Shown here: piece by piece, positions 19,825-28,968 of the stretch
Layout of the letters: the number at the start of each line of letters is the position of its first letter
Position numbering within the stretch: the first letter of the stretch is position 1
From: Methylocella sp.
Lineage (GTDB): Bacteria > Pseudomonadota > Alphaproteobacteria > Rhizobiales > Beijerinckiaceae
Length of the DNA: 64,000 nucleotides
Direction of reading: 5' to 3'
NCBI GenBank assembly: GCA_037200525.1
Contig: JBBCGG010000001.1
Coordinates: 4,022,501 to 4,086,500, forward strand
Notes under the pieces: model-generated
Database searches by the model: none
What the model was told of the DNA's origin: nothing
Seen by the model: only the letters and a program-made list of their open reading frames with translations
Made by a program: the position numbers and the translations under genes

Positions 19825-20397
19825 TCAGCTTTTGGCGAAGGCGATATCCGCCGACTGAGCCAAAATCGCGATTCGCGGCAGGATCGCGGTGATGGCGAAA
19901 TCATGCATCGCGGAAGAACGGCTCGCCGTCGCATCCTCCGCGATCACGAGATTATATCCATGCTCCCAGGCTTGGCGTGCGGTCGATTCGACGCCGAAAT
20001 TGGTGGCGACGCCGCCAAGGACGATGGTCTTTACGCCGCGGCGGCGGAGCTGGAGCTCAAGATCGGTTCCATAGAAGGCGCCCCATTGCCGCTTCGTTAC
20101 GCGGATGTCGGTTGGCTCCGGGAGCCCATCCGCCAGATCGCTCCAGCCCGCCGGCAGCCCATTTGTCGGACGCGGCGTCGGCTGGTCGACAGGCTGGCGG
20201 AGCGCATCCCCGAAATCGGCGGACCACGCGACATTGACCAGCACGACAGGCGCACCGGCGGCGCGGAATCGCTGCGCGAGACCGATGGAAGTTTGTAGAA
20301 TCTGCGCGCCGGATCGGGGCTCAAACGGCATGTCGACAATGCCTTTCTGGAGGTCAATGAGAACAAGAGCGGTTGTGCGCGGATCAAGATCGGTCAT
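19825..20397 (-). CDS. isochorismatase-like cysteine-hydrolase-fold protein, YecD type
   Basis: 190-residue isochorismatase-fold protein closely patterned like E. coli YecD. The Asp of the usual triad is in VLIDLQKG and the Lys in VTKRQWGAFYGTDLELQLRRRG. The position that is the nucleophilic Cys in canonical isochorismatases reads Gly (GVATNFGVESTARQAWE), as I remember it also does in YecD, so catalysis must differ or be absent. Substrate unknown. ATG 20397; the open frame upstream to 20712 is not supported by homology. It is the first gene of a probable operon with the AbrB-type protein, transcribed away from the TetR gene. Confidence 0.87.
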   Translation of the reverse strand: MTDLDPRTTALVLIDLQKGIVDMPFEPRSGAQILQTSIGLAQRFRAAGAPVVLVNVAWSADFGDALRQPVDQPTPRPTNGLPAGWSDLADGLPEPTDIRVTKRQWGAFYGTDLELQLRRRGVKTIVLGGVATNFGVESTARQAWEHGYNLVIAEDATASRSSAMHDFAITAILPRIAILAQSADIAFAKS

Positions 20398-20478
20398 TGC
20401 TATTGCCTTTTGAAGAAAGCGAGGCGCAGCCTTGAAGCGGCGTCTTAGGGGTGGATCATCCCTTCGCCCGCTACTATA

Positions 20479-20492
20479 TGAGGATAGCCTCA
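20479..20492. promoter_or_regulatory. candidate TetR operator 1
   Basis: Perfect palindrome TGAGG-ATAG-CCTCA in the gap between the divergent hydrolase and TetR genes. It shares the core GAGGATrrCCTC with a second palindrome 27 bases away. Confidence 0.65.
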
Positions 20493-20505
20493 CGAATAGG
20501 ATATA

Positions 20506-20519
20506 CGAGGATGACCTCG
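20506..20519. promoter_or_regulatory. candidate TetR operator 2, overlapping the regulator's start codon
   Basis: Perfect palindrome CGAGG-ATGA-CCTCG. It covers the probable ATG of the TetR gene (20511). The centre-to-centre distance to operator 1 is 27 bases. Paired operators between a TetR gene and a divergent target are a common autoregulatory layout. Confidence 0.65.
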
Positions 20520-21137
20520 CAAAAGTCAACTTCTCTTGCCGCCCGCGAACCGCAGCGGCTCCGGGGAAAATTGCGGGTCGCCGCGCTGATGCGGGCGGGA
20601 GCCGAGATATTCGCCGAAAAAGGCTATGACGCCGCGACGATGACCGAGATTGCGGCGCGCGGCGAGACGGCGATCGGGTCGCTCTATCAGTTCTTTCCGA
20701 ACAAGGAAGCATTGGCGGACGCCGTGCTCGCGCATTACCGCGAGATCATGGACACCGCCCTGCAAGGAATCGAGGAGCGGGCGCGAAAGCTTACGGCCGC
20801 CGCGCTGGCGGATGCGCTGCTCGACCTGACGATCGAACATACGATGGAAAGAGCCGCGGCTGTCGCCCTGCTCGATCGGCGAGGAGACGCATCCCCCCAG
20901 CGCGAAGAATTCCGCGCCATGACGCGACAGGGAATCGCCCGCATCCTGAGCGCCCGCGATTCGCAGCTGCGAGCAGACAGAATCCTCGGCATGAGCGCGA
21001 TCCTTTTGCAGACGATGAAAGCCGCCGCCGCGCTGGCCGCCGAGAAAGATCCTGATTTGAGACGGAGCGCTCTGACGGAGTTGCGCGACATGACGCGCTT
21101 CTATCTAACGCAACGGCTTAGTGCGGATGCCCGCTGA
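20511..21137 (+). CDS. TetR/AcrR-family transcriptional regulator
   Basis: 208-residue one-component repressor. The N-terminal helix-turn-helix is clear: AALMRAGAEIFAEKGYDAATMTEIAARGETAIGSLYQFFPNKEAL spans the three helices (residues about 27-70; ends noted as AALMRAG and FPNKEAL). The C-terminal ligand domain is family-divergent, so the inducer is unknown. ATG 20511 fits family N-termini, though starts at 20478 and 20451 are open. The gene is divergent from the hydrolase-AbrB pair, with two matching palindromes between them, so it probably represses both itself and that pair. Its stop overlaps the upstream starts of the NlpC/P60 frame. Confidence 0.88.
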   Translation: MTSQKSTSLAAREPQRLRGKLRVAALMRAGAEIFAEKGYDAATMTEIAARGETAIGSLYQFFPNKEALADAVLAHYREIMDTALQGIEERARKLTAAALADALLDLTIEHTMERAAAVALLDRRGDASPQREEFRAMTRQGIARILSARDSQLRADRILGMSAILLQTMKAAAALAAEKDPDLRRSALTELRDMTRFYLTQRLSADAR

Positions 21138-21195
21138 CGCGGCTCCGGCCATCGACTATCGTTCAAACCAACAACTCTGGCAGCGCCCCTCGGAA

Positions 21196-22047
21196 ATGAC
21201 CAAACTCGATCGTCGCCTGACCCCCGCCCGGCCGGATCTTGCCGCCGCGCATTTGCGCGGCCAAGTCGAGGCTGCCGATTATGTCGAAGGCCGGCGCGTC
21301 GCAATTCGCGTTGGCCTCGTCGATCTGCGCCCCGAACCTGCCTATGACGCCTCGATCGATACGCAGGCGTTGTTCGGCGAGACGGCGATTCTCTATGAAG
21401 ATAACGAAGGCTGGGGCTGGATTCAGCTGGAGCGCGACGGCTATGTCGGCTATCTCCCGATCACCGCGCTAGGCGAAGTTGGCTCCCCGCCGACCCACCG
21501 AGTCAGAACCAATCGGAGCTTCATTTATCCGGGGCCGAACATGAAGCTGCCGGTCGTCGACGCTTTGCCGCTCGGGGCCGTGGTCAGCGTCGCCGCCGCA
21601 AGCGAGGCCTTTGTCCGCCTCGCCGACGGAGGTTTTGTCTTCGCCGATCATCTCGCCGCTTTAGGTGAGCCGGAGACTGATTTTGTCGCCGTCGCCGAAC
21701 GGCTATTGCACGCGCCATATCTGTGGGGCGGCAAGTCGAGTCTTGGCGTCGATTGCTCGGGCCTCGTCCAGATTTCCCTCGACGCTGCAGGGGTCAAATC
21801 CCCGCGCGACACCGATCTGCAGGAAATGGCGCTCGGCGCGCCGGTTCCCTTGCGCGGGGATCTGAGCGGCCTCCGGCGTGGCGATCTCGTCTTCTGGCGC
21901 GGCCATGTCGGCGTCATGCGCGACGAGGCGACATTGCTGCACGCCAATGCGCATCACATGCTGGTCGCGAGCGAACCTTTGGCTTTGGCGAGCGACAGAA
22001 TACTCGCCAACACCAGCGCGGCGATTACATCGATCAGGCGGTTATGA
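21196..22047 (+). CDS. NlpC/P60-family cysteine peptidase with SH3-like domains
   Basis: C40-family cell-wall hydrolase predicted to cut peptide bonds in peptidoglycan stem peptides. About 283 residues. SH3-like segments occupy roughly residues 45-160 (EGWGWIQLERDGYVGYLP is typical). The NlpC/P60 domain follows, with catalytic Cys in GVDCSGLVQ, His in WRGHVGVM and a third polar residue in HANAHHM. No signal peptide is evident, as in related rhizobial proteins. ATG 21196 (MTKLDRRLTPARPDLA) matches the family start as I remember it; earlier starts at 21121 (GTG) and 21127 (ATG) would overlap the TetR gene. Confidence 0.88.
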   Translation: MTKLDRRLTPARPDLAAAHLRGQVEAADYVEGRRVAIRVGLVDLRPEPAYDASIDTQALFGETAILYEDNEGWGWIQLERDGYVGYLPITALGEVGSPPTHRVRTNRSFIYPGPNMKLPVVDALPLGAVVSVAAASEAFVRLADGGFVFADHLAALGEPETDFVAVAERLLHAPYLWGGKSSLGVDCSGLVQISLDAAGVKSPRDTDLQEMALGAPVPLRGDLSGLRRGDLVFWRGHVGVMRDEATLLHANAHHMLVASEPLALASDRILANTSAAITSIRRL

Positions 22048-22054
22048 ACCTCTG

Positions 22055-22071
22055 CCGCTGCTGCGCAGCGG
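22055..22071. terminator. hairpin between convergent genes
   Basis: CCGCTGC-TGC-GCAGCGG, a seven-pair stem, fills the 25-base gap between the convergent stop codons of the NlpC/P60 gene and the small exported-protein gene. There is no T-run, so termination is only likely. Confidence 0.4.
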
Positions 22072-22072
22072 G

Positions 22073-22474
22073 TCAGTCAAGGCATTTGGTCCGCTCAGCT
22101 AAAGCATTAAAGAAGCGCCACTCCTCCGGAGGAACGTTATTCAAGCCTTTAACCTCCACGGCTCCTCGCGGGGTAATCGCGACTTGCCAGGGGTCGATTG
22201 AGGAACCCTTCTCAAGGGAGGGCGCAATGACCATTGTGTAGGATAGCGACTCACATATCTCGCTATCCTCCGCCGACAGCGGCGCTGCAAAAGAGGCGGC
22301 CGCGGATTCTGGCGTCGTTTCATTGAACAGCTCAAGCGAGCCATCATAATTCAGGCGGAATACATCCCTGATCGAGATAATGCCGCCTGTCTGACATTTC
22401 GCCTGCTGGCTTGTCACGAAAGAAGCGGTAGCTAGGCAGGCGGACGCAAGGGCGAGCGATAGAACAATTTTCAT
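22073..22474 (-). CDS. small exported protein of unknown function
   Basis: 133 residues with a clear signal peptide (MKIVLSLALASACLATASF). The mature part has three or four cysteines, and no family I recognise. ATG 22474 is preceded by GGGGG; an in-frame start at 22489 (MGVTN) would place polar residues before the signal. Mature stretches such as SLSYTMVIAPSLEKGSSIDPWQVAITPRGAVEVKGL look globular rather than repetitive (quoted ends SLSYTM and VEVKGL mark the span). Convergent with the NlpC/P60 gene. Confidence 0.7.
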   Translation of the reverse strand: MKIVLSLALASACLATASFVTSQQAKCQTGGIISIRDVFRLNYDGSLELFNETTPESAAASFAAPLSAEDSEICESLSYTMVIAPSLEKGSSIDPWQVAITPRGAVEVKGLNNVPPEEWRFFNALAERTKCLD

Positions 22475-22637
22475 GTTTGTTACCCCCATCGACTTGGGAA
22501 TCTCTTTATATTGCGCTCATTTTCCCCGCTCTTTAAGAGGCATTTTCGGAAAAGACAGCCGCATGGCCTGTATTTGGCCGCCGTTCCCGCTCAAAACCGA
22601 AATTGATTTTCGCCCGGCCTCGCATTATTTCTGATTC

Positions 22638-23204
22638 ATGTCTCTGCGCCCCATCATTATCCTGCCCGATCCTCGCCTGCGTATTGTCGCCAAGCCTGTT
22701 CTCGCTGTCGACGACAGCGTTCGCGCGCTGATGGATGACATGCTTGAGACCATGTATGACGCGCCCGGCATCGGTCTTGCGGCACCGCAAATCGGCGTCG
22801 ACAAGCGGGTGATCGTACTTGATGTCGCCAAGCGCCAGGACGATTCAGTTGCGGCCGAGCCGATGTGCTTCGCCAATCCGGAGATTCTGTGGGCTTCCGA
22901 GGAGCTCTCGGTCTATGAGGAGGGCTGCCTGTCGATCCCCGAATATTATGAGGAGGTTGAGCGGCCGGCGCGCGTAAAGGTCGGCTACCTCGACCGCGAA
23001 GGCCGCCGTCAGGAAATCGAGGCCGGCGACATTCTGGCGACCTGCCTGCAACATGAAATTGACCATTTGGATGGCGTGTTGTTCATCGATCATATTTCTC
23101 GGCTGAAACGGGCGCGGATCATCAAGAAGTTCAGCAAGGCGGCCAAGCTCGACGACGCGGAGCGCAAAGGCAACGCCGGCGCCGCAGCCAACAGCGGAAT
23201 CTGA
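22638..23204 (+). CDS. def: peptide deformylase
   Basis: Removes the formyl group from nascent proteins. 188 residues. All three metal-binding motifs are present: [10 protein letters not shown] (about 43-52), EGCLSIP (about 95-101, with the metal-ligand Cys) and QHEIDH (about 137-142, two metal-ligand His and the catalytic Glu). It is followed after about 100 bases by fmt, the enzyme that adds the same formyl group to initiator tRNA, the standard def-fmt pairing. Confidence 0.96.
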   Translation: MSLRPIIILPDPRLRIVAKPVLAVDDSVRALMDDMLETMYDAPGIGLAAPQIGVDKRVIVLDVAKRQDDSVAAEPMCFANPEILWASEELSVYEEGCLSIPEYYEEVERPARVKVGYLDREGRRQEIEAGDILATCLQHEIDHLDGVLFIDHISRLKRARIIKKFSKAAKLDDAERKGNAGAAANSGI

Positions 23205-23302
23205 TAAGACGCAGCCTCGACGCAGCCTCGCGCTGAGAAGAGCGCTTGGTTCGGGAACGGCCTCCAAACAGCATCCACTCCACAACACGCCGGGCCAGAC
23301 AT

Positions 23303-24262
23303 TTGCGCATCGTTTTTATGGGAACGCCGGAGTTTTCCGTTCCGACGCTGACTGAAATCATCGCCCAGGGTCACGAGGTGGTTGCGGTCTATACGCGCGC
23401 GCCAAAACCGGGAGGCCGGCGCGGGCTCGAATTGAGCCCCTCCCCCGTTCATGCGGCGGCGCAGCGCTTCAACATCGAGGTTTTGACGCCGGCGACGCTG
23501 CGATCCGAGCAGGCCGCCGCCGCATTGCGCAGCTTTGAGCCCGAGGTCGTGGTGGTCGTCGCCTATGGTCTGATCCTGCCAAAGGAGATTCTGGCTATTC
23601 CCGCCCGCGGCTGCCTCAATCTGCACGCCTCCCTTCTGCCGCGCTGGCGCGGCGCGGCCCCCATCCAGCGCGCGATCATGGCCGGCGACGCTCATACCGG
23701 CGTAATGATCATGCGCATGGAGGAAGGTCTTGATACCGGCCCCGTCGCATTGGCCGAACGGATAGAAATCGGACCGGAGGCCAATGCCGGCGAGATTCAT
23801 GATCGGCTGGCGCGGATCGGAGCCGATCTGATGTTGCGCGCGCTGGCGGCGCTGGAGCGCGGCAGCCTGTCCTTCACCCCGCAAGGGGAGGAGGGCGTCA
23901 TTTATGCGCGTAAGATCGACAAGGCCGAGGCGCGGATCGACTGGACGAAATCGGCGATCGAGACGCATAATTTGATCCGCGGACTCGCGCCTTTTCCGGG
24001 CGCTTTCTTCGAGGCCGATCTCGGCAAAGGCCGTGAGCGCATCAAAATTCTGCGTGCTCACGTCGTCGTAGACGCAGTTGGCGATCCGGGCCGCGTTATT
24101 GACGATGCGCTGACCATCGCTTGCGGCGAAAGTGCTGTCCAGATTACCGAGCTTCAGCGCTCCGGCAAGGCTCCCATGAAGGCCGAGGATTTCTTGCGCG
24201 GCGCGGCTTTGCCTGCCGGAACCTTGCTCGGATCGCCCGAAAAATCCGATGCCGCGTTATAA
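23303..24262 (+). CDS. fmt: methionyl-tRNA formyltransferase
   Basis: Formylates initiator Met-tRNA using 10-formyltetrahydrofolate. About 319 residues. The N-terminus [15 protein letters not shown] and the loop [19 protein letters not shown] are diagnostic, and the C-terminal tRNA-binding domain ([11 protein letters not shown]...[10 protein letters not shown]) is complete. The homologous start is the TTG at 23303; the open frame upstream to 23246 does not resemble the family. It overlaps truA by 14 bases. Confidence 0.94.
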   Translation: MRIVFMGTPEFSVPTLTEIIAQGHEVVAVYTRAPKPGGRRGLELSPSPVHAAAQRFNIEVLTPATLRSEQAAAALRSFEPEVVVVVAYGLILPKEILAIPARGCLNLHASLLPRWRGAAPIQRAIMAGDAHTGVMIMRMEEGLDTGPVALAERIEIGPEANAGEIHDRLARIGADLMLRALAALERGSLSFTPQGEEGVIYARKIDKAEARIDWTKSAIETHNLIRGLAPFPGAFFEADLGKGRERIKILRAHVVVDAVGDPGRVIDDALTIACGESAVQITELQRSGKAPMKAEDFLRGAALPAGTLLGSPEKSDAAL

Positions 24263-24992
24263 GCTGCTCATTGAATATGACGGCGCGCCCTATGTCGGCT
24301 GGCAAAGGCAGACGAACGGCATCGCCGTGCAGGAAGTGATCGAGACCGCGATCGCGGCCTTTTGCGGCGAGGACATAAGAATCCGCGGCGCCGGACGGAC
24401 CGACGCCGGCGTCCACGCCAAGGGCCAGGTCGCTCATGCCGATCTCACGAAAGAATGGCGCGGGGATGTGTTGCGCGACGCATTGAACTCCTATTTGCGG
24501 CCGCAGCCTGTCGCTATTTTGGCGGCGGAACAGGTCAGCGAGGCCTTCGACGCGCGCTTCTCGGCGGTGCGACGACACTATCTCTACAAAATCGTCAACC
24601 GCCGCGCGCCTTTGACTTTTGAGAGGGGCCTGAGCTGGCTGGTCAAACGGGACCTTGATGCGGGGGCCATGCAGGAGGCGGCGCAAAAGCTTCTTGGCAG
24701 ACATGATTTCTCGACTTTTCGCGACTCGGAGTGCCAGGCGGAGAGCCCGCTCCGCACCCTCGATCAACTCGACATAACGCGGAGCGGCGAACAAATTCAT
24801 ATCCGCGCCGCCGCCCGCTCGTTTCTGCACTCGCAAGTGCGGTCAATGGTCGGCTCGCTGGAGCATGTCGGTTCGGGCAGATGGAGCGTCCAAGACATGG
24901 TGGCCGCATTTGAGGCGCGCGACAGACGCCGCTGCGGCATGGTGGCTCCGCCGGATGGGCTCTATTTTATGCAGGTCGATTACGACGATTAG
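24249..24992 (+). CDS. truA: tRNA pseudouridine(38-40) synthase
   Basis: Converts uridines 38-40 of tRNA anticodon stems to pseudouridine. 247 residues, normal length. The catalytic Asp is in GRTDAGVHA (about residue 52), and the N-terminal [17 protein letters not shown] is characteristic. Starts inside the end of fmt, so def, fmt and truA form one operon. Its stop overlaps by four bases the stop of the convergent pgeF. Confidence 0.95.
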   Translation: MPRYKLLIEYDGAPYVGWQRQTNGIAVQEVIETAIAAFCGEDIRIRGAGRTDAGVHAKGQVAHADLTKEWRGDVLRDALNSYLRPQPVAILAAEQVSEAFDARFSAVRRHYLYKIVNRRAPLTFERGLSWLVKRDLDAGAMQEAAQKLLGRHDFSTFRDSECQAESPLRTLDQLDITRSGEQIHIRAAARSFLHSQVRSMVGSLEHVGSGRWSVQDMVAAFEARDRRRCGMVAPPDGLYFMQVDYDD

Positions 24993-25765
24993 ACGAGCGC
25001 GATCGCGGAAATCTGGCGACCATAGTCAGGCTCTTTTTTATGCACCGATCGGCGATAGGAAAAGAACCGCTCTGGATCTCCGTAAGTGTCGAGGCCGAGG
25101 TCCGTGAAGCCGCCGACCCGGGCTTGGCGCAAGCGCAGACCGATGAAGCCCGGCAGATCGAACATGAAATGGCCATCTCTCGGCGAAGGCGCGAAGAATT
25201 TGGCGTAAGTTTTCGAGGCCGCGACGAAGCGCTCAAAAAACTCAGGACCAACTTCGTAGCTTTGCTGCGAGATCGTCGGGCCGAGCGCCGCGAGCGTCGA
25301 CGCTCTGTCGGCGCCCAACGTTTCCATTGCGGCGAGCGTCGCCTCGAGCACGCCGGTCAATGCGCCCTTCCATCCAGCGTGCGCCGCGCCTATGACTCGC
25401 GCCTTCGGGTCGGCGAAAAGAATCATGCCGCAATCGGCGCCGGTGACGGCGAGGGCGACGCCGGGGGTTGCGCTGACCAGCGCGTCGCAACGCGGGCGCT
25501 CGACGAAAGGCCCCGTCGCGATGACGGCGCCGGCCGAATGAATCTGATAGGGCACAAGCAATTGCGCCGGGTCGATGCGCAAATGCGCCGCCATCCTGCG
25601 TCGATTCTCCGCAACGGCTTGCGGATCGTCCTTCGACCCGACGCCGCCGTTGAGCGTCGCATAAACCCCGGTCGAGACGCCGCCCTGCCGCGTGAAAAAC
25701 CCATGCGACACGCCGGGCGCATCAAGCAGAGGCGCGGAAATCGCGGTCGCTGAATCCTCGCTCAC
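24989..25765 (-). CDS. pgeF: peptidoglycan editing factor PgeF (YfiH/DUF152, multicopper-type fold)
   Basis: YfiH/PgeF family protein of 258 residues. Members prevent or clear misincorporation in the peptidoglycan peptide stem; older annotations call it polyphenol oxidase (laccase domain). Diagnostic stretches are [12 protein letters not shown], the metal-site region [11 protein letters not shown] and GAAHAGWKG, and [23 protein letters not shown] 25765 overlaps the stop of the methyltransferase gene by four bases (GTGA), so the three genes lgt-midA-pgeF are coupled. Confidence 0.9.
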   Translation of the reverse strand: MSEDSATAISAPLLDAPGVSHGFFTRQGGVSTGVYATLNGGVGSKDDPQAVAENRRRMAAHLRIDPAQLLVPYQIHSAGAVIATGPFVERPRCDALVSATPGVALAVTGADCGMILFADPKARVIGAAHAGWKGALTGVLEATLAAMETLGADRASTLAALGPTISQQSYEVGPEFFERFVAASKTYAKFFAPSPRDGHFMFDLPGFIGLRLRQARVGGFTDLGLDTYGDPERFFSYRRSVHKKEPDYGRQISAIALV

Positions 25766-26853
25766 GCCGGCTCCTCCTCAAAGCCGGGCGGCGCATCAAA
25801 TTCTCGCGGCGTAACGACCAAAACCTTAAATAGCTGCGCCATGTCGGTCGGTCTGTCGAACCCGCCCGCAAGGCGCTGCGCCGCCGCATCGATTTCGGCG
25901 CTTTGCCGCGGGTCAGCGCCGCGCTGCAAGATCGCCGCGCGATCGAAAATGCCAAGGCGGGACAGAAACTGTCCTTGCTTAAGGGGGCCATGGACATTGG
26001 CGCCGACCGCCCTCGCCGCGCGCGCGAGGCTGGTGAAATTGACATGAGCGGTCAGATCCGCCTCGCCCGGATCCTGTAGCGGATCGACGAATTGATGGCG
26101 CCTCACCGCCTGCAAGGTTTCGCCGCGCGCGGGCTCCGCATAGCCGTAGTCAAATGCGAGGAGAGCGCCGCTTTGCGAAACGATGCGCGCAGCGAGCCGC
26201 GTCATTATGCGCGAGGCGCCGACATCGACCTCGAGAATATCCTGCGGCTCGCCCTTCGCCGCGATGCTCTCTTCATGTTCAGCCGCGAGACCAAAGGTGA
26301 GGCGGCCCGCCTCATCGAGCCCAACCAGCCTTTCGCGCCAGCCGACGGAGTTGCGCACATAATGGCGCACAGGCAAAGCGTCGAAGAACTCGTTGGCGAT
26401 AAAAATAGCTGCGCCCGGAGGAACTTCAGCGATGGTCTCGCACCAATGCGGCTCTATCCCAGACCCGGCAAGCGCCTGGCGCTGAGTTTCCCGCAGCGGC
26501 GCGCTGATCTCGACAAGGTGCAGCTCCACCGCGTTCAGGAAATGCGGCGCGACTCTGGCGGCCCTCAGCGCATCCGCCATCAGGCTGCCCCGACCGGGTC
26601 CTAATTCGACGAGATGGAAGGTTTTTGGCTCACCCATCAGGCGCCAAACCTCGACGCACCAAAGACCAATCAGTTCGCCGAACATCTGGCTGATTTCCGG
26701 CGCGGTGATGAAATCGCCCTGCGCGCCAAGCGGCGCTTTCGACCGATAGTAGCCGTACACCGGATGACTCAGCGCCAGCGTCATATAGGTTTCGAGACTC
26801 ATCGGCCCATTCTCGAGGATCATCTCGCGAATGATGGATTCAAGCGCGGTCAT
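25762..26853 (-). CDS. MidA/NDUFAF7-type SAM-dependent methyltransferase
   Basis: 363-residue class I methyltransferase homologous to NDUFAF7/MidA, the arginine methyltransferase that helps assemble mitochondrial complex I. N-terminal GPMSLETYM and [34 protein letters not shown] are diagnostic (quoted in part); the SAM loop is [13 protein letters not shown]. It sits between lgt and pgeF with ATGA-type overlaps on both sides. The complex I link is drawn from the eukaryotic homologue; the bacterial substrate is not proven. Confidence 0.9.
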   Translation of the reverse strand: MTALESIIREMILENGPMSLETYMTLALSHPVYGYYRSKAPLGAQGDFITAPEISQMFGELIGLWCVEVWRLMGEPKTFHLVELGPGRGSLMADALRAARVAPHFLNAVELHLVEISAPLRETQRQALAGSGIEPHWCETIAEVPPGAAIFIANEFFDALPVRHYVRNSVGWRERLVGLDEAGRLTFGLAAEHEESIAAKGEPQDILEVDVGASRIMTRLAARIVSQSGALLAFDYGYAEPARGETLQAVRRHQFVDPLQDPGEADLTAHVNFTSLARAARAVGANVHGPLKQGQFLSRLGIFDRAAILQRGADPRQSAEIDAAAQRLAGGFDRPTDMAQLFKVLVVTPREFDAPPGFEEEPA

Positions 26854-27668
26854 GCGAGCGCCAGCGGACGGCGCATCGCGCGCAGAATGAAAAAGACGCC
26901 GGCTGCGATCAAGGGCAGCGAGAGCAGCATTCCCATGGTCGCTCCTCCGAACAGAAAGCCAAGTTGCGGATCAGGTTCACGGAAGAACTCGCAAATGATT
27001 CGCGCCGTCCCATAGCCAAGGCCAAAAATGCCGGTGACGAGGCCAGGACGCCGCAGCGCGCCAAGACGCACTGCGACAAAAAGAATCAGGAATAGAACAA
27101 GGCCCTCAAGGCCCGCCTCATAGAGCTGGCTTGGATGGCGCGGCAGCGGCCCCGCGCCAGGAAAGACCATCGCCCAGGCGACATCGCTCGTCCGGCCCCA
27201 GAGCTCCGGCTTGATGAAATTAGCGATGCGGCCAAGAAAAATCCCGATCGGAACCGCGGCGCAAACAACGTCTCCGAGGCGAAGCACCGGAATGCCCCGA
27301 CGCTTGGCGAGAATATAGACGGCGATCGCCGTTCCCGCGAAGCCGCCGTGAAACGACATCCCGCCCTCCCACACCGCCGGGATCTGCAGCGGATGGGCGA
27401 GATAAAACGCCGGATTGTAGAACAGCACATAACCAAGCCGCCCGCCGAGGATGACGCCAATCGCGGCATAAACGAGAAGATCGTCGATGCATGTGGCGTC
27501 AGGCCGTGGTCCAGAGCCCCACAGAGCAGGACGCCGGACGAGAAATTGCGCATAAGCCCAGCCGAGCACGAGCCCAGCGATATACGCAAGCGCATACCAG
27601 CGGATCGGAAAAGGACCGATCGCGATCAAAACCGGATCGATGCTTGGATAGGCAATAAGGCTCAGCAT
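26850..27668 (-). CDS. lgt: prolipoprotein diacylglyceryl transferase
   Basis: Transfers diacylglycerol from phosphatidylglycerol to the lipobox cysteine of prolipoproteins in the inner membrane. 272 residues with about seven membrane helices. The essential His-Gly-Gly region [15 protein letters not shown] and the Lgt signature [14 protein letters not shown] are present, with the active-site loop [15 protein letters not shown]. First gene of the lgt-midA-pgeF operon, overlapping the next gene by four bases. Confidence 0.96.
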   Translation of the reverse strand: MLSLIAYPSIDPVLIAIGPFPIRWYALAYIAGLVLGWAYAQFLVRRPALWGSGPRPDATCIDDLLVYAAIGVILGGRLGYVLFYNPAFYLAHPLQIPAVWEGGMSFHGGFAGTAIAVYILAKRRGIPVLRLGDVVCAAVPIGIFLGRIANFIKPELWGRTSDVAWAMVFPGAGPLPRHPSQLYEAGLEGLVLFLILFVAVRLGALRRPGLVTGIFGLGYGTARIICEFFREPDPQLGFLFGGATMGMLLSLPLIAAGVFFILRAMRRPLALA

Positions 27669-27906
27669 CTAAGCTCCCAGCATTGCGGCGTGATGCGACG
27701 AGAGCGCAGCCGCGTCAAGTCACCCGGCGATATTGCGCCAAATCGGTAACGAACCCATGTCAGGCTCGGTAAACTATGTTAGAGCGGGCGTGGGAGGTGT
27801 CGGCTTTTCCAACGAGATCCTGCATTAAAACAACCACATAGGGAGCATGGCCGCTCTCGTTTCAGGCGCTCGTCACGTTAGGGGCGCGCAATTTTGGAGG
27901 CAAGAC

Positions 27907-28179
27907 ATGGCGCAGAACAAAGTTTTCGAAGATTTCACGCGGCTCATGACCGACGCGTCGGAGATGGCGCAAGGAGTTCGCCGCGAAGCCGAGACGGCGA
28001 TGAAGAGCCAGCTCGAACGTCTGCTCGCGACGATGGACGTCGTGACCCGCGACGAGTTCGAAGCCGTCAAGCAAATGGCCGCAAAGGCCCGCGAAGAAAA
28101 CGAAAGATTGAGCGAGCGATTGGCGGCTTTAGAAGCCGAACTCGCGAAAAAGAGCAAGACCGCCCGCGAGCGCGAATAA
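27907..28179 (+). CDS. UbiK-family accessory factor (BMFP domain)
   Basis: 90-residue mostly helical protein. The C-terminal half is a coiled coil (EENERLSERLAALEAELAKK), preceded by TRDEFEAVKQMA, typical of UbiK/BMFP proteins that assist ubiquinone biosynthesis under air and can promote membrane fusion in vitro. ATG 27907 with TTGGAGG upstream is better than the longer open frame starting at 27847. Divergent from lgt. Confidence 0.85.
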   Translation: MAQNKVFEDFTRLMTDASEMAQGVRREAETAMKSQLERLLATMDVVTRDEFEAVKQMAAKAREENERLSERLAALEAELAKKSKTARERE

Positions 28180-28466
28180 GCGCTCGGTTTCAACAAACCC
28201 CTGCTCAACAGCGTGAATGTTTCTTTTGCGAAACTGCTCGCGCGCTGTCGAGAAGCTTGCAAGGCAGGGGACAACCTAGCTGCAGCCAGTTGCATAGGGA
28301 TGCCACGTTGTGATTCCTTCGGATTCGGAGATCGAACGGCATTTTGAGTCGGCGCCTGAAGCGCGGCGCGAGTCGATCGATGTTTGGAATACGCATCGCC
28401 GCGTTACGCTGTCGCGCGCCTTGAAATGGAAACGTTTCGAGTCCGCATTATCCGAAGGGCCCTGGG
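28180..28466. other. gap with no confident gene
   Basis: 287 bases between the ubiK-like and ybjN-like genes. An open frame from 28310 to 28513 overlaps the ybjN-like start in a different frame and resembles nothing I know. The gap presumably holds the promoter of the ybjN-proC pair. Confidence 0.5.
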
Positions 28467-28967
28467 ATGTCGCTTTTGCAATTCGAAGCTCTTCGCGCGG
28501 AGCATCCTGTTGACCTCATAGAGAGGCTGGCCGCGCACAACCAATGGCCGTTCGACCGCGACGAGGAAGATGAGATCTCGATCGCCGTCGCCGGCAGTTG
28601 GACGGACTACAATATTGCTTTCACTTGGCTCGAAGATCTTGAGGCGCTGCATGTCGCCTGCGCCTTCGATCTAAAGGCGCCTTCCGCGCGAAAAGCCGAG
28701 GTCATTGCGCTGATCTCCCTCATCAACGAACAATTATGGTTGGGGCATTTCGATATCTGGCCGAACGACGGGGTGATTATGTTTCGCCATTCGATCGTCC
28801 TTTCGGGCGGCGCGGAGCTCAACGGCCAGCAATGCCAAACCGTCTTGACCAGCGCGGTCCGCGCTTGCGAGCGTTACTATCAGGCGTTTCAATTCGTGGT
28901 CTGGGCCGGCAAGAGCGGCCGCGAGGCGATCGAGACGATCATGCTCGAGACCAAAGGCGAAGCATAG
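28467..28967 (+). CDS. YbjN domain-containing protein
   Basis: 166-residue cytoplasmic protein of the YbjN family (type III secretion chaperone-like fold); function uncertain. Features are the aromatic core SWTDYNIAFTWLEDLEALHVAC, and the helix-rich region EVIALISLINEQLWLGHFDIW, with a C-terminal acidic/aliphatic helix. It ends two bases before the proC start, so the two are co-transcribed, an arrangement I recognise from other Rhizobiales. Confidence 0.85.
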   Translation: MSLLQFEALRAEHPVDLIERLAAHNQWPFDRDEEDEISIAVAGSWTDYNIAFTWLEDLEALHVACAFDLKAPSARKAEVIALISLINEQLWLGHFDIWPNDGVIMFRHSIVLSGGAELNGQQCQTVLTSAVRACERYYQAFQFVVWAGKSGREAIETIMLETKGEA

Positions 28968-28968
28968 C

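Noticed and set aside
28310-28513. 67-codon gene before the ybjN-like gene
   Set aside because: GTG start without a ribosome binding site, overlaps the real gene in another frame, no resemblance to a family.
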